From Coprococcus phoceensis (lineage in GTDB: Bacteria > Bacillota > Clostridia > Lachnospirales > Lachnospiraceae): 64,000 bases of DNA. The stretch lies in contig NZ_FNWC01000006.1 in the NCBI RefSeq assembly GCF_900104635.1, forward strand, positions 434,001 through 498,000. Reading direction: 5' to 3'. The translations under genes and the position numbers were made by a program. Positions within the stretch are counted from its first letter, which is position 1; each line of letters opens with the position of its first letter. The notes beneath the pieces were generated by a model that saw only the letters and a list, made by a program, of their open reading frames with translations, was not told the origin of the DNA and searched no databases. Shown here piece by piece: positions 50,060 through 58,792 of this stretch.

Positions 50060-50088
50060 CGGGAGTTGAAAGACTCCCGTTTTTTTTC
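50060..50088 (+). terminator. Attenuator terminator before the ABC transporter genes
   Basis: CGGGAGT pairs with ACTCCCG, followed by eight or more T's. The competing segment TTCCCGG at 49965-49971 inside the leader ORF can pair with CCGGGA/G at the 5' arm (50059-50065), a possible antiterminator. Confidence 0.88.
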
Positions 50089-50141
50089 GCTCAATTTCGG
50101 AAAATGTAAAAGCACAATAAGAGAAAGAGAGGATATTTATT

Positions 50142-51014
50142 ATGAGAAAGAAGTTTTTGAAAAAAATCAGTACAGTAGGTCTTGCAGCGGTGGCGGCAGT
50201 CGGATTATTAGCAGGATGCGGAAAGACAGACCAGTCGTCAAAATCATCAAAAACAATCTATAGAACAGTGGATGAGATTAAGAAAAGCGGTACCATCAAT
50301 ATAGGCGTATTTTCAGATAAAGCTCCATTTGGGTATGTAGATGAAAATGGAGAGTATCAAGGATACGATATTTATTTTGCCGAAAGACTTGGAAAGGATC
50401 TCGGGGTAAAGATTAACTATGTATCTACCGAGGCGGCGAACCGTATTGAGTATCTGCAGACTGGGAAGGTTGATGTGATTCTTGCAAACTTTACAGTGAC
50501 AGATGAAAGAGCAGAAGAAGTTGATTTTGCTTTGCCATACATGAATGTTTCTCTTGGTGTGGTGTCGCATAAGGAGCATGTGATAACTGACCTGAGTCAG
50601 GTTGGTGCGGATGAACAGGTGATTGTAATTTCGGGAACTACAGCAGAGACTTATCTGACGAAGAATTATCCGGATATTAAATTACAGAAATTTGATACAT
50701 ATGCAGCAGCAAAAAGTGCATTTGAGAATGGAACCGGAGTTGCATGGGCGAATGACAACACAGAAGTTATAGCATTTGCGAAAGAAAATGAAGGGTATAC
50801 CATTGGAATTGACTCACTTGGAAGTTCGGATACGATTGCACCGGCTGTTACAAAAGGAAACACCTCTCTGTTAGACTGGCTGAATGAAGAAATAGAGACA
50901 TTGGGAAAAGAGAAATTTTTCCATAAAGATTATGAGGAAACGCTTGCGGATGCTTATGGACTTGATTACGAAGATACGCTGGTAGTAGAAAGTGGTGTTG
51001 TGGAGAGCAACTAA
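50142..51014 (+). CDS. Amino-acid ABC transporter substrate-binding lipoprotein, probably cystine/cysteine
   Basis: A 290-residue family-3 solute-binding lipoprotein (lipobox LLAGCGKTDQ at about residue 27). Motifs are INIGVFSDKAPFGYVDENGE, GYDIYFAERLGKDLGV, NRIEYLQTGKVDVILANFT and DERAEEVDFALPYM. These fit polar amino-acid binders. Cystine or cysteine is inferred from the Rrf2 regulator and Cys-rich leader, not from ligand residues. First structural gene of the operon; AGAGAGGA ribosome site. Confidence 0.9.
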   Translation: MRKKFLKKISTVGLAAVAAVGLLAGCGKTDQSSKSSKTIYRTVDEIKKSGTINIGVFSDKAPFGYVDENGEYQGYDIYFAERLGKDLGVKINYVSTEAANRIEYLQTGKVDVILANFTVTDERAEEVDFALPYMNVSLGVVSHKEHVITDLSQVGADEQVIVISGTTAETYLTKNYPDIKLQKFDTYAAAKSAFENGTGVAWANDNTEVIAFAKENEGYTIGIDSLGSSDTIAPAVTKGNTSLLDWLNEEIETLGKEKFFHKDYEETLADAYGLDYEDTLVVESGVVESN

Positions 51015-51036
51015 CGGAAGGAGATAAAATCAAAGA

Positions 51037-51696
51037 ATGAATTGGGAAGCAATGAAATCATACCTTCCGCTATATGAGAAGGCTTGTATATTAACTTTAA
51101 AGATTGGTTGGATTGGTATTTTGTTTGCGATTGTAATTGGTTTGTTCTGTGCTTTGATTCGGCATTATAAAGTGCCGGTTCTTAGCACGATCGCAGGGGG
51201 ATATATCGAATTTTTCCGGAATACTCCATTGCTGGTACAGCTGTTTTTTCTGTATTTTGGTTTGCCGAAATTGGGAATATCCATTGGAGCAGAATTTTGT
51301 GGAGTGTTAGGATTGGCGCTTTTGGGCGGCGCATATATGGCGGAAGCTTTTCGAAGCGGTTTAGAGTCTGTAGAACAAATCCAGATGGAAAGTGCGCTTT
51401 CGCTGGGAATGAGCAGGCAGCAGGCGGTGAGGCATATTATTCTCCCGCAGGCGATTTCAATCAGTGTACCGGCATTTGTCGCAAATATCATATTTTTGCT
51501 GAAGGAGACGAGTGTGTTTTCAGCAATCAGTTTGATGGACTTGATGTTTACGGCAAAAGACTTGATAGGCTTGTATTATAAAACAACGGAATGCCTCGTG
51601 CTGCTTGTGATTTTTTATCTCATTATTTTATTGCCGGTATCCCTTATTGGGAGCATTGTAGAAAGGAAGGTGCGTTATGCAGGATTTGGGGTTTGA
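51037..51696 (+). CDS. Amino-acid ABC transporter permease 1
   Basis: A 219-residue HisM-type permease with about five helices. It has YIEFFRNTPLLVQLFFLYFG and the EAA-loop region GLESVEQIQMESALSLGMSR followed by ILPQAI. It overlaps the second permease by 20 bases, so the two are coupled and likely form a heterodimer. Confidence 0.93.
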   Translation: MNWEAMKSYLPLYEKACILTLKIGWIGILFAIVIGLFCALIRHYKVPVLSTIAGGYIEFFRNTPLLVQLFFLYFGLPKLGISIGAEFCGVLGLALLGGAYMAEAFRSGLESVEQIQMESALSLGMSRQQAVRHIILPQAISISVPAFVANIIFLLKETSVFSAISLMDLMFTAKDLIGLYYKTTECLVLLVIFYLIILLPVSLIGSIVERKVRYAGFGV

Positions 51697-52351
51697 TGTT
51701 TTGCTAAAAGGATCTAACATGCAGCGTCTTCTAATAGGGCTTTGGACCTCTTTGCGAATCAGCTTGATAGCAGTTGTGATTAGTATTTTTCTCGGCTTGA
51801 TAGTGGGAGTTTTAATGACAAGGAAAAATATAATTCTCAAGGTGTTCACCCGTGTTTATTTAGAAATTGTAAGAATTATGCCTCAGCTGGTATTACTTTT
51901 TATTGTTTTCTTTGGAGCGACCAGAGTGTTTGGAATCGATATTGAGGCAGAAAAAGCATCTATTATTGTATTTAGTTTTTGGGGAACAGCGGAAATGGCG
52001 GATCTTGTACGCGGTGCATTGATCAGCATTCCAAAACACCAATATGAGAGTGCAAAAGCATTGGGGATGAGTGAGCTGCAAATCTATTTACATATTGTAA
52101 TGCCGCAGACATTGCGAAGATTAATTCCACTGTCCATGAATCTCATCACAAGAATGATCAAGACAACTAGCTTGATTATGATGATCGGGGTGGTCGAAGT
52201 CTTAAAAGTTGGTCAGCAGATTATTGAGGCGAACCGTACTTCGTCTCCAAATGCGGCATTTGGTGTTTTTGCAGCGGTGTTTGTCTTATACTTTATTGCA
52301 TGCTGGCCGATCAGTATGTTTTCAAAATACTTGGAAAGGAAATGGGTATAA
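51677..52351 (+). CDS. Amino-acid ABC transporter permease 2
   Basis: A 224-residue HisM-type permease: [20 protein letters not shown], the coupling motif [20 protein letters not shown] and [11 protein letters not shown]. It pairs with permease 1. Its stop is one base before the ATPase start. Confidence 0.93.
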   Translation: MQDLGFDVLLKGSNMQRLLIGLWTSLRISLIAVVISIFLGLIVGVLMTRKNIILKVFTRVYLEIVRIMPQLVLLFIVFFGATRVFGIDIEAEKASIIVFSFWGTAEMADLVRGALISIPKHQYESAKALGMSELQIYLHIVMPQTLRRLIPLSMNLITRMIKTTSLIMMIGVVEVLKVGQQIIEANRTSSPNAAFGVFAAVFVLYFIACWPISMFSKYLERKWV

Positions 52352-52352
52352 T

Positions 52353-53105
52353 ATGGCGGAAGAATTAATAAAAATAGAGCAGGTTACAAAGAAATACAAT
52401 GAAAATGTTATTTTCGAGGATTTGTCATTATCTATTCGAAAAGGAGAGGTTGTAGTGATTGTTGGTCCTTCCGGATGCGGGAAAAGCACCCTTCTTCGGT
52501 GTATGAATGGGCTGGAGCCTATTGAAAAGGGAACAATCAGTTATTGTGGAGAAACCGTAGATGGCAGATCTAAAAATATTATGGAGATTCGCCAGAAAGT
52601 GGGGATGGTGTTCCAAAGCTATGAGCTTTTCCCGCATAAGACAATCCTTCAAAATATCACATTGGCGCCGAAATTGGTGCAGAGTCGTAATAAGCAGGAG
52701 ACAGAGGCAGAAGCATTGGAACTTTTAAAACGGGTCGGGCTGGAAGAGAAGAAAGACAGCTATCCACGTCAACTTTCCGGAGGACAGAAACAGCGTGTTG
52801 CAATTGTGCGGGCTCTTTGCATGCATCCGGAAGTGCTTTTGTTTGATGAGGTGACAGCGGCACTGGATCCGGAGATGGTGCGGGAGGTGCTTGAGGTGCT
52901 TTTAGATCTCGCAAAACAGGGACGTACGATGGTCATCGTGACACATGAAATGTCTTTTGCAAAGGCAATAGCAGATCGTGTAATCTTTTTAGATAAAGGA
53001 ATCATTGTGGAGGAAGGAAAAGCAGAAGAGTTTTTTGAATACCCGAAAACAGAGCGGGCGCAGAGATTTCTTCATACATTTACATACGAAAAAGTGAAAA
53101 AATAA
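52353..53105 (+). CDS. Amino-acid ABC transporter ATP-binding protein
   Basis: A 250-residue polar-amino-acid ATPase. Walker A is [14 protein letters not shown] (about residues 36-49), Q-loop [13 protein letters not shown], signature [17 protein letters not shown], Walker [15 protein letters not shown] and the switch His in [10 protein letters not shown] at 52353 follows the permease stop by one base; an upstream in-frame extension overlapping the permease by about 140 bases is rejected. 'EVTAALDPE' is a slight variant of the usual EPTSALDPE. Confidence 0.95.
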   Translation: MAEELIKIEQVTKKYNENVIFEDLSLSIRKGEVVVIVGPSGCGKSTLLRCMNGLEPIEKGTISYCGETVDGRSKNIMEIRQKVGMVFQSYELFPHKTILQNITLAPKLVQSRNKQETEAEALELLKRVGLEEKKDSYPRQLSGGQKQRVAIVRALCMHPEVLLFDEVTAALDPEMVREVLEVLLDLAKQGRTMVIVTHEMSFAKAIADRVIFLDKGIIVEEGKAEEFFEYPKTERAQRFLHTFTYEKVKK

Positions 53106-53213
53106 TTGTGAAGAGAAGTTACAATCCTGCCGGCAGTTGCCAGCATTACATAAACGTGATAAGATATCAATAAGAGAACAATCATTTACTTGAGTTATCG
53201 TTGCGGATTTCCA

Positions 53214-53262
53214 ACATAGAACCACCCTTATACCTTTGCGGTTAGGGTGGAATTTTCTATGT
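53214..53262 (+). other. Long hairpin after the ABC operon, related to island copy B sequence
   Basis: ACATAGA...TCTATGT (7 bp) encloses CCACCCTTA...TTAGGGTGG (9 bp). The sequence resembles 48803-48835 beyond repeat copy B, so it may be a dispersed palindromic repeat as well as a terminator. Confidence 0.55.
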
Positions 53263-53339
53263 CTGCAAAATTTCAGGATAATTTCTTGCGGGCGGTTGTT
53301 TCTTTTGAAAATAGAAAAATCCAGCTAGGAGTGGTGAGT

Positions 53340-53843
53340 GTGTATAATCAATTGACACAAAAAGATATTGATGCAATGAAAGCGGAGATAGAACATCGAA
53401 AAGTCGTGGTGCGAAAAGAACTGTTGGAAGATGTGAAAGAGGCGAGAGCCCATGGTGATCTGAGTGAAAATTTTGAATACCATGCTGCGAAGAAAGAAAA
53501 AAACAGGAACGAAAGCAGAATACGGTATTTGGAAAGAATGATAAAGACAGCGGAAGTGATCAGTGATGAATCAAAAGACGATGAAATCGGACTGAACAAG
53601 ATTGTGGAGTTGTATTTTGAAGACGAAGATGATGTAGAGACATATAAAATTGTGACGACTGTGCGTGGAAATTCTCTTCAGGGACTTGTAAGTACAGAGT
53701 CTCCGATTGGAAAAGCATTGCTCGGCCACAAGGTAGGGGACAAAGTGTGGATTCCGATCAACGCTAATGCAGGATACTATGTAGTTGTGAAGTCAATCAA
53801 AATAGCGGATCCGGATGAGGAAGATAAGCTGAGAAGTTTTTAA
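53340..53843 (+). CDS. greA: GreA/GreB-family transcription elongation factor
   Basis: A 167-residue Gre factor, close to the usual 158. The N-terminal coiled coil ends in EARAHGDLSENFEYHAAK (acidic tip residues Asp and Glu that reach the polymerase active site), and the C-terminal FKBP-like domain has YKIVTTVRGNSLQGLVSTES and SPIGKALLGHKVGD. GTG at 53340 is selected because AGGAG is exactly 8 bases upstream; the frame is open further upstream through a hairpin without support. It helps rescue backtracked RNA polymerase. Confidence 0.88.
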   Translation: MYNQLTQKDIDAMKAEIEHRKVVVRKELLEDVKEARAHGDLSENFEYHAAKKEKNRNESRIRYLERMIKTAEVISDESKDDEIGLNKIVELYFEDEDDVETYKIVTTVRGNSLQGLVSTESPIGKALLGHKVGDKVWIPINANAGYYVVVKSIKIADPDEEDKLRSF

Positions 53844-53945
53844 TTAAATTGGAAATGCGGACAGTATTTTGTGATTGATTAAAAGTGACACATAAATATG
53901 CGGTGCACATATAATGGTATATAAAGAAAACATAGGAGAGATTTT

Positions 53946-54707
53946 ATGCCATATTCAATTATGCTCGATGCCGGACACGGCGGACGTGATCCCGGTGCAG
54001 TCTATCAGGGACGGCAGGAAAAGGATGATACGCTCCGCCTGACGCTGGCAATCGGGGAAATTTTACAAAATAACGGGATTGATGTAGAATATACGAGAAC
54101 GACGGACATCTACGAGTCGCCGCTTCAAAAAGCGCAGGAAGCAAATGCCGCGGGAGTGGATTTTTTCGTATCGATTCACCGCAATTCGTTTCCGACTGAC
54201 AATGTTGTGTCAGGAGTGGAATCTTTGGTGTATGATTTGTCGGGAATCAAATATGAAATGGCAAAAAACATCAATGCACAGTTAGAGACGGTCGGGTTTG
54301 TGAATCTTGGTGTGAAGGCGAGACCGAATCTTATCGTGCTTCGGAGGACAAAGATGCCGGCGGTGTTGGTGGAAGTGGGATTTATCAACTCGGATGTGGA
54401 CAATGAATTGTTTGACAGCCATTTTTATGATATTGCACAGGCAATCGCAGAGGGGATTTTAGATACACTGGAGGTTGAAAATGCACCGAGTACAAATAGA
54501 TATAAAGTACAGACAGGGGCGTTTCGGAATGAGGTGTATGCAAACAACCTGAAAAATGAACTGACAGAGATGGATTTCCCGGCACGTGTGGAACAGTCTA
54601 ACGGATTCTTCCGTGTGATGGTTGGAAATTATGGGACACTGGACGAGGCGACTGCGATGGAACAAAGATTAAAAAGAGCTGGATATCAGACAGTTATCGT
54701 GACATAA
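53946..54707 (+). CDS. N-acetylmuramoyl-L-alanine amidase with SPOR domain
   Basis: A 253-residue protein. Amidase_3 domain (about 1-175): IMLDAGHGGRDPGAVY with zinc His, SIHRNS with the second His, and VEVGFINSDVDNELF with the catalytic Glu. A SPOR domain follows (about 182-253: RYKVQTGAFRNEVYANNL and FRVMVGNYGTLDEA). No signal peptide is seen, so export or release by lysis is unclear. CwlC/CwlD-like mother-cell amidases of spore-formers share this form. Confidence 0.93.
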   Translation: MPYSIMLDAGHGGRDPGAVYQGRQEKDDTLRLTLAIGEILQNNGIDVEYTRTTDIYESPLQKAQEANAAGVDFFVSIHRNSFPTDNVVSGVESLVYDLSGIKYEMAKNINAQLETVGFVNLGVKARPNLIVLRRTKMPAVLVEVGFINSDVDNELFDSHFYDIAQAIAEGILDTLEVENAPSTNRYKVQTGAFRNEVYANNLKNELTEMDFPARVEQSNGFFRVMVGNYGTLDEATAMEQRLKRAGYQTVIVT

Positions 54708-54739
54708 TAGAGATACACAAGAACAATATGGAGGTATAT

Positions 54740-55492
54740 ATGGGAGGAAGAATAGAATTTCGTGAAAAACTAAGCGGTATTTTGAAGATGGCAGAAGAGA
54801 ATGGATGCCAGATTACAATAGACGAGGTAGAATGTTATTTTGAAGAGGAACATTTGTCAAAGGAACAGATAGAATTAGTCTTCGACTATCTTTTAGCGCA
54901 AAAGATAGTCGTAAAAGGCTATGAGAAGACTGGAGGAAGTGTGACGAGCAGTGAGGAAAACAAGGCCGCATTTACTGAGGAAGAACAACGATATCTTAAA
55001 GAGTATATGAAAGATATTGGCGGAATCAGAGAGGCTGATGAAGAAGAACGAGAAGCGTTGTTTGAAAAGGTATTGGAAGGAGATGCACTCGCAAAAAGTA
55101 GGCTGGTGGAGATATATCTGCCGGAAGTTGTGGAAATTGCAAAACAGCTGTATCACCCGGAAGTATTTTTGGGAGATCTCGTTCAGGAGGGAAATGTCGG
55201 ACTGATTCTCGGTGTAGATATGATAGACGATTTGGACAAGGCGCATGACGTGATTCGCAGAGAGATCAGACAGGCTATTCAAATGTTGATCGAAGAACAG
55301 ACGGAATTAAAAAACAGAGACAAGAAGATGGTAGAAAAGGTGAATACACTGGATGAAAGTATTCAAGCATTAACAGAGGAACTTGGGCGTAAGGTGACGA
55401 TCGAGGAGCTTGCAGTGTACATGGGAATGTCAGAAGAAGAGGTAGAAGATATTTTGCGGTTGACAGGAGAAGAGACAGAAGAAGAGGAATAG
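54740..55492 (+). CDS. Sigma-70-like protein lacking region 4
   Basis: A 250-residue protein. Residues about 20-75 resemble sigma region 1.1, and AKSRLVEIYLPEVVEIAKQL plus LGDLVQEGNVGLILGV (about 115-160) resemble region 2, with the core-binding motif but a degenerate DNA-melting part. LDESIQALTEELGRKVTIEE and MGMSEEEVEDIL (about 205-240) resemble region 3. The protein ends there in an acidic tail, so the -35-recognising region 4 is absent. ATG at 54740 is chosen because GGAGG is 5 bases upstream. It might bind core polymerase without full promoter recognition; function unknown. Confidence 0.75.
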   Translation: MGGRIEFREKLSGILKMAEENGCQITIDEVECYFEEEHLSKEQIELVFDYLLAQKIVVKGYEKTGGSVTSSEENKAAFTEEEQRYLKEYMKDIGGIREADEEEREALFEKVLEGDALAKSRLVEIYLPEVVEIAKQLYHPEVFLGDLVQEGNVGLILGVDMIDDLDKAHDVIRREIRQAIQMLIEEQTELKNRDKKMVEKVNTLDESIQALTEELGRKVTIEELAVYMGMSEEEVEDILRLTGEETEEEE

Positions 55493-55502
55493 ATATTAAG
55501 AG

Positions 55503-55528
55503 AGCGGGTATTCGAAAGAAGACCCGCT
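55503..55528. terminator. Convergent terminator
   Basis: AGCGGGT pairs with ACCCGCT (7 bp) between the sigma-like gene and the minus-strand CorC gene. Flanking A/T runs are weak. Confidence 0.65.
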
Positions 55529-55544
55529 TAAGAATCGACACAGA

Positions 55545-56849
55545 TTACTCTTCGTTGTTATCCTCCGAATCTTTTTTGTCATAGAAATCTTTCGGCAGAT
55601 AAATATGAACTTTTTCAACTCGATTCTTATCAAGGGAATCTACAACCATGCGTATTCCGTTTTCGGTCGTAATCTCATCACCTTTTTCCGGAAGACGATC
55701 AAGTTGTTCGATAATGAAACCGCCAAGAGAATCATAGTCTTCAGACGAAAGATCCAAATCTAACCGATCATTGAGGTCATCCAGATTCATAGAACCCTCT
55801 ACAACAAACTCTTCGCGAGTAATCTCTTTTAAAAACTCTTCTTCGTTCTCGTCGTATTCATCTCGAATCTCTCCGACAATCTCTTCTAAAATGTCTTCCA
55901 GTGTGATAAGACCTGCTGTCTCGCCGTACTCATCCAAGACGATGGCAATGTTGAGAGATGCCTCTCGCATCTCGACAAGCAGTTCAGAGATACTTTTATA
56001 CTCGTACGTAAAATATGCTTCGCGTAAAATATCACGGACATGAAATTCTTTTGTGTTATCGAATAAAAGAAGATCCTTCATATTAATTGTACCGATGACA
56101 TTGTCAGTTGTCTCTTCATAGACCGGAAGACGAGTGAACTTGTCCTCGCGGAAAATGTCGAGCAGTTCGTCGTAAGTACTTTCCACATCAGCAAATGTGA
56201 CATGTACACGAGGAACCATGACGTCTTTCGCCTTGGCATCCCCAAGGTCAAATACATTGTAAATCATCTCTTTTTCCTCGGATTCAATAACTCCGTCCTC
56301 ATGACTGACATCTACGATTGTCCGAAGCTCTGTCTCAGTCATTGTATTTACTTTTCCGTTCGGGTTGACGCGGAGAAGAAGAAGAATACCGCGAGACAAC
56401 ATATTTACGATGAAACTGATTGGAGTCACAATCGTCATAATAAAATGAATCGGATAAGCATATACTAAAGCGAGCGTCTCAGAGTGGATTGTTGCAACAG
56501 TCTTTGGTGTGATCTCTCCAAAAATAAGAATCAGCACAGTGATGAGACCTGTTGCAACTGCAACGGCTGAGCCACCAAAATTATAGGCGATACTTGTAGT
56601 CAGGGCTGAAGCAGACAGATTCACAATATTGTTGCCGATTAAAATTGAGCTCAACATTTTTCCGGAATTGTCAGTCACCTTTAATGCCATTTTTGCGTGT
56701 CTATTACCTTCTTCTGCAAGAGAACGAAGGCGAATCTTGTTTATGGTGGTCAGAGAGGTCTCTGCCGAAGAAAAAAATGCAGATAACCCTAAGAGAATAA
56801 TTAAAATAATAATTTGTATGACGGCACTCAAGTCCAATGATAAATTCAC
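55545..56849 (-). CDS. CorC/HlyC-family membrane protein with CBS pair
   Basis: A 434-residue protein: CNNM/DUF21 membrane domain (about 1-190, starting LDLSAVIQIIILIILLGLSA, then FFSSAETSLTTINKIRLRSL), two CBS domains (about 210-335, AKDVMVPRVHVTFADVEST and LITLEDILEEIVGEIRDEYD) and a C-terminal CorC_HlyC domain (about 345-425). Members are implicated in Mg2+ or cation efflux rather than haemolysis. It is a single-gene unit divergent from murB. Confidence 0.93.
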   Translation of the reverse strand: MNLSLDLSAVIQIIILIILLGLSAFFSSAETSLTTINKIRLRSLAEEGNRHAKMALKVTDNSGKMLSSILIGNNIVNLSASALTTSIAYNFGGSAVAVATGLITVLILIFGEITPKTVATIHSETLALVYAYPIHFIMTIVTPISFIVNMLSRGILLLLRVNPNGKVNTMTETELRTIVDVSHEDGVIESEEKEMIYNVFDLGDAKAKDVMVPRVHVTFADVESTYDELLDIFREDKFTRLPVYEETTDNVIGTINMKDLLLFDNTKEFHVRDILREAYFTYEYKSISELLVEMREASLNIAIVLDEYGETAGLITLEDILEEIVGEIRDEYDENEEEFLKEITREEFVVEGSMNLDDLNDRLDLDLSSEDYDSLGGFIIEQLDRLPEKGDEITTENGIRMVVDSLDKNRVEKVHIYLPKDFYDKKDSEDNNEE

Positions 56850-56912
56850 TCCTTTTAAAAATTACATATTGGAATTAATATACCGCATTTTATTGCATTT
56901 TGCAAGTGCCCG

Positions 56913-56941
56913 TTGAATTTGCAGGAGGTTTGTTGTATGAT
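56913..56941 (+). promoter_or_regulatory. Promoter of murB-rapZ-whiA-crh
   Basis: TTGAAT at 56913-56918 and TATGAT at 56936-56941 with a 17-base spacer, 47 bases before murB. Confidence 0.6.
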
Positions 56942-56988
56942 GAAACATGTATATAAATGAATACATAGAAGTGTATGGAGAATGAGTA

Positions 56989-57900
56989 ATGAATTTGAAT
57001 TTTTATAATAAACTTACAGACTATATAGAAGCAGAACGTATTTATCGAGAGGAACCGATGAAGAAGCATACGACATTCCGTGTGGGGGGCAATGCAGACT
57101 ATTTTGTAGTTCCAAAGACGGAAAAAGAGGTGGAAAGGATTGTCGGCCTGTGTAAAGAAGAAGGAATGCCATATTACATTCTTGGGAATGGAAGTAACCT
57201 TTTAGTAGGTGATAAAGGGTACCATGGAGTGATCATTCAGATTTGTAAGGAGATGAATGAGATCAGTGTGGAAGATAATTTTTTGAATGTGCAGGCAGGT
57301 GCATTGCTTTCGAGGGTTGGCAATGTGGCGCTGGAGGCGGGACTTGCAGGATTTGAGTTTGCATCCGGCATCCCAGGAACGATGGGCGGCGCTGTGTTTA
57401 TGAATGCAGGAGCCTATGGCGGAGAGATGAAAGACATTTTGACAGAAGTGACTGTTTTAGATGAAAATAACGAGGTACGGGTTCTGAAAAAAGAGGAGCT
57501 GGAGCTTGGGTATCGGACAAGTATTGTGGCGAAAAAAGGATATGTTGTACTGTCAGCGAAAGTAGAACTGAAGAAGGGTGACCAAACCAAGATCCGAGAA
57601 AGGATGAACGAACTGAAAGTGCAAAGAACAACAAAGCAGCCGCTTGAGTACCCGAGTGCAGGAAGTACATTTAAGCGACCGGAAGGATATTTTGCGGGGA
57701 AACTGATTGCAGATGCAGGGCTTCGCGGATTTCAGGTCGGAGGAGCACAGGTTTCCGAAAAACACTGTGGATTTGTGATCAATAAGGACAATGCTACAGC
57801 AGCTGATATTATAGAGTTGATGAGGCAGGTTATAGAAAGAGTACAGAAGGAATTCGGCGTCGAATTAGAGCCGGAAGTAAAGAAGTTGGGAGAATTTTAA
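56989..57900 (+). CDS. murB: UDP-N-acetylenolpyruvoylglucosamine reductase
   Basis: A 303-residue FAD enzyme making UDP-MurNAc. Motifs are HTTFRVGGNADYFV, LGNGSNLLVGDKGYHGVII (FAD binding), GIPGTMGGAVFMNAGAYGGE, YRTSI and YPSAGSTFKRPEGYFAGKLI with the catalytic Ser. The short form without the extra C-terminal loop is the type II MurB of Firmicutes. First gene of a cluster with rapZ, whiA and crh. Confidence 0.97.
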   Translation: MNLNFYNKLTDYIEAERIYREEPMKKHTTFRVGGNADYFVVPKTEKEVERIVGLCKEEGMPYYILGNGSNLLVGDKGYHGVIIQICKEMNEISVEDNFLNVQAGALLSRVGNVALEAGLAGFEFASGIPGTMGGAVFMNAGAYGGEMKDILTEVTVLDENNEVRVLKKEELELGYRTSIVAKKGYVVLSAKVELKKGDQTKIRERMNELKVQRTTKQPLEYPSAGSTFKRPEGYFAGKLIADAGLRGFQVGGAQVSEKHCGFVINKDNATAADIIELMRQVIERVQKEFGVELEPEVKKLGEF

Positions 57901-57903
57901 AAC

Positions 57904-58776
57904 ATGAGATTTATAATTGTGACGGGAATGTCAGGGGCAGGAAAAAGTACAGCGTTAAAGATGCTTGAAGATGTGGGATATTTTTGTGTGGATAATTTGC
58001 CGGTACCGCTTGTCCCGAAGCTGGCAGAACTGTTGCGTGTTCCGAATTCTGAGATTAATAAGATTGCACTTGGAATCGACATCAGAAGTGGGCAGAAGTT
58101 TCCTGAATTGGAATGTATTTTAGAAGGATTTAAGGAAAGCGGAATGGATTATGAGATTCTGTTTTTGGATGCGAGTGACGACGTATTGATCAAACGATAT
58201 AAGGAGACGAGGAGGAATCATCCGCTGGCGGGAGATGGGAGAGTTGATAAGGGTATCCAAAAAGAGCGTGCCTATGTAGAACAATTGAGACAGAAAGCAG
58301 ATTACATATTGGACACAAGCAGATTGCTCACAAGGGAATTGAAGGTCGAACTGAATAAGATTTTCGTGGAAAATAAAGAGTTTAAGAATCTTTATGTTAC
58401 AGTGCTTTCTTTCGGGTTTAAGTATGGAATCCCAAGTGATGCAGATTTGGTATTTGATGTTCGCTTCTTGCCGAATCCGTATTACATAGAAGAGATGCGT
58501 CCGAAGACCGGCAATGACAGAGAAGTCCGCGAATTTGTGATGAACAATGAAAAATCAACTCAATTTTTGGAGAAACTTGAGGATATGATTCGCTTTTTGA
58601 TTCCGAATTATATTATAGAAGGAAAACATCAACTGGTCATTGCCATAGGATGTACAGGGGGAAAACACAGATCTGTGACATTGGCAAATGAGTTGTATGA
58701 AAAACTTTGTGAAGATGAAAATTATGGAATAAAAATAGAACATCGGGATATTGAAAAAGATGCAAAAAGAAAATAG
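57904..58776 (+). CDS. rapZ: RapZ/YvcJ nucleotide-binding protein
   Basis: A 290-residue RapZ-family protein. Walker A VTGMSGAGKSTALKMLEDVG at residues 5-24, LGIDIRSG, FLDASDDVLIKRYKETRRNH and C-terminal SFGFKYGIPSDADLVFDVRF plus IGCTGGKHRSVTLA. In Bacillus YvcJ has ATPase/GTPase activity and affects competence; in E. coli RapZ controls GlmZ RNA. The gene sits 3 bases after murB. yvcK, which often lies between rapZ and whiA, is absent here. Confidence 0.97.
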   Translation: MRFIIVTGMSGAGKSTALKMLEDVGYFCVDNLPVPLVPKLAELLRVPNSEINKIALGIDIRSGQKFPELECILEGFKESGMDYEILFLDASDDVLIKRYKETRRNHPLAGDGRVDKGIQKERAYVEQLRQKADYILDTSRLLTRELKVELNKIFVENKEFKNLYVTVLSFGFKYGIPSDADLVFDVRFLPNPYYIEEMRPKTGNDREVREFVMNNEKSTQFLEKLEDMIRFLIPNYIIEGKHQLVIAIGCTGGKHRSVTLANELYEKLCEDENYGIKIEHRDIEKDAKRK

Positions 58777-58792
58777 TAATGGAAAACAGGAA

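Noticed and set aside
52209-52352. N-terminal extension of the ABC ATPase overlapping the permease
   Set aside because: The sequence is the permease read in another frame; ATG at 52353 gives the standard ATPase start.
53247-53339. Longer GreA start at 53247
   Set aside because: It begins inside a strong hairpin; GTG at 53340 has an ideal AGGAG and gives the usual length.
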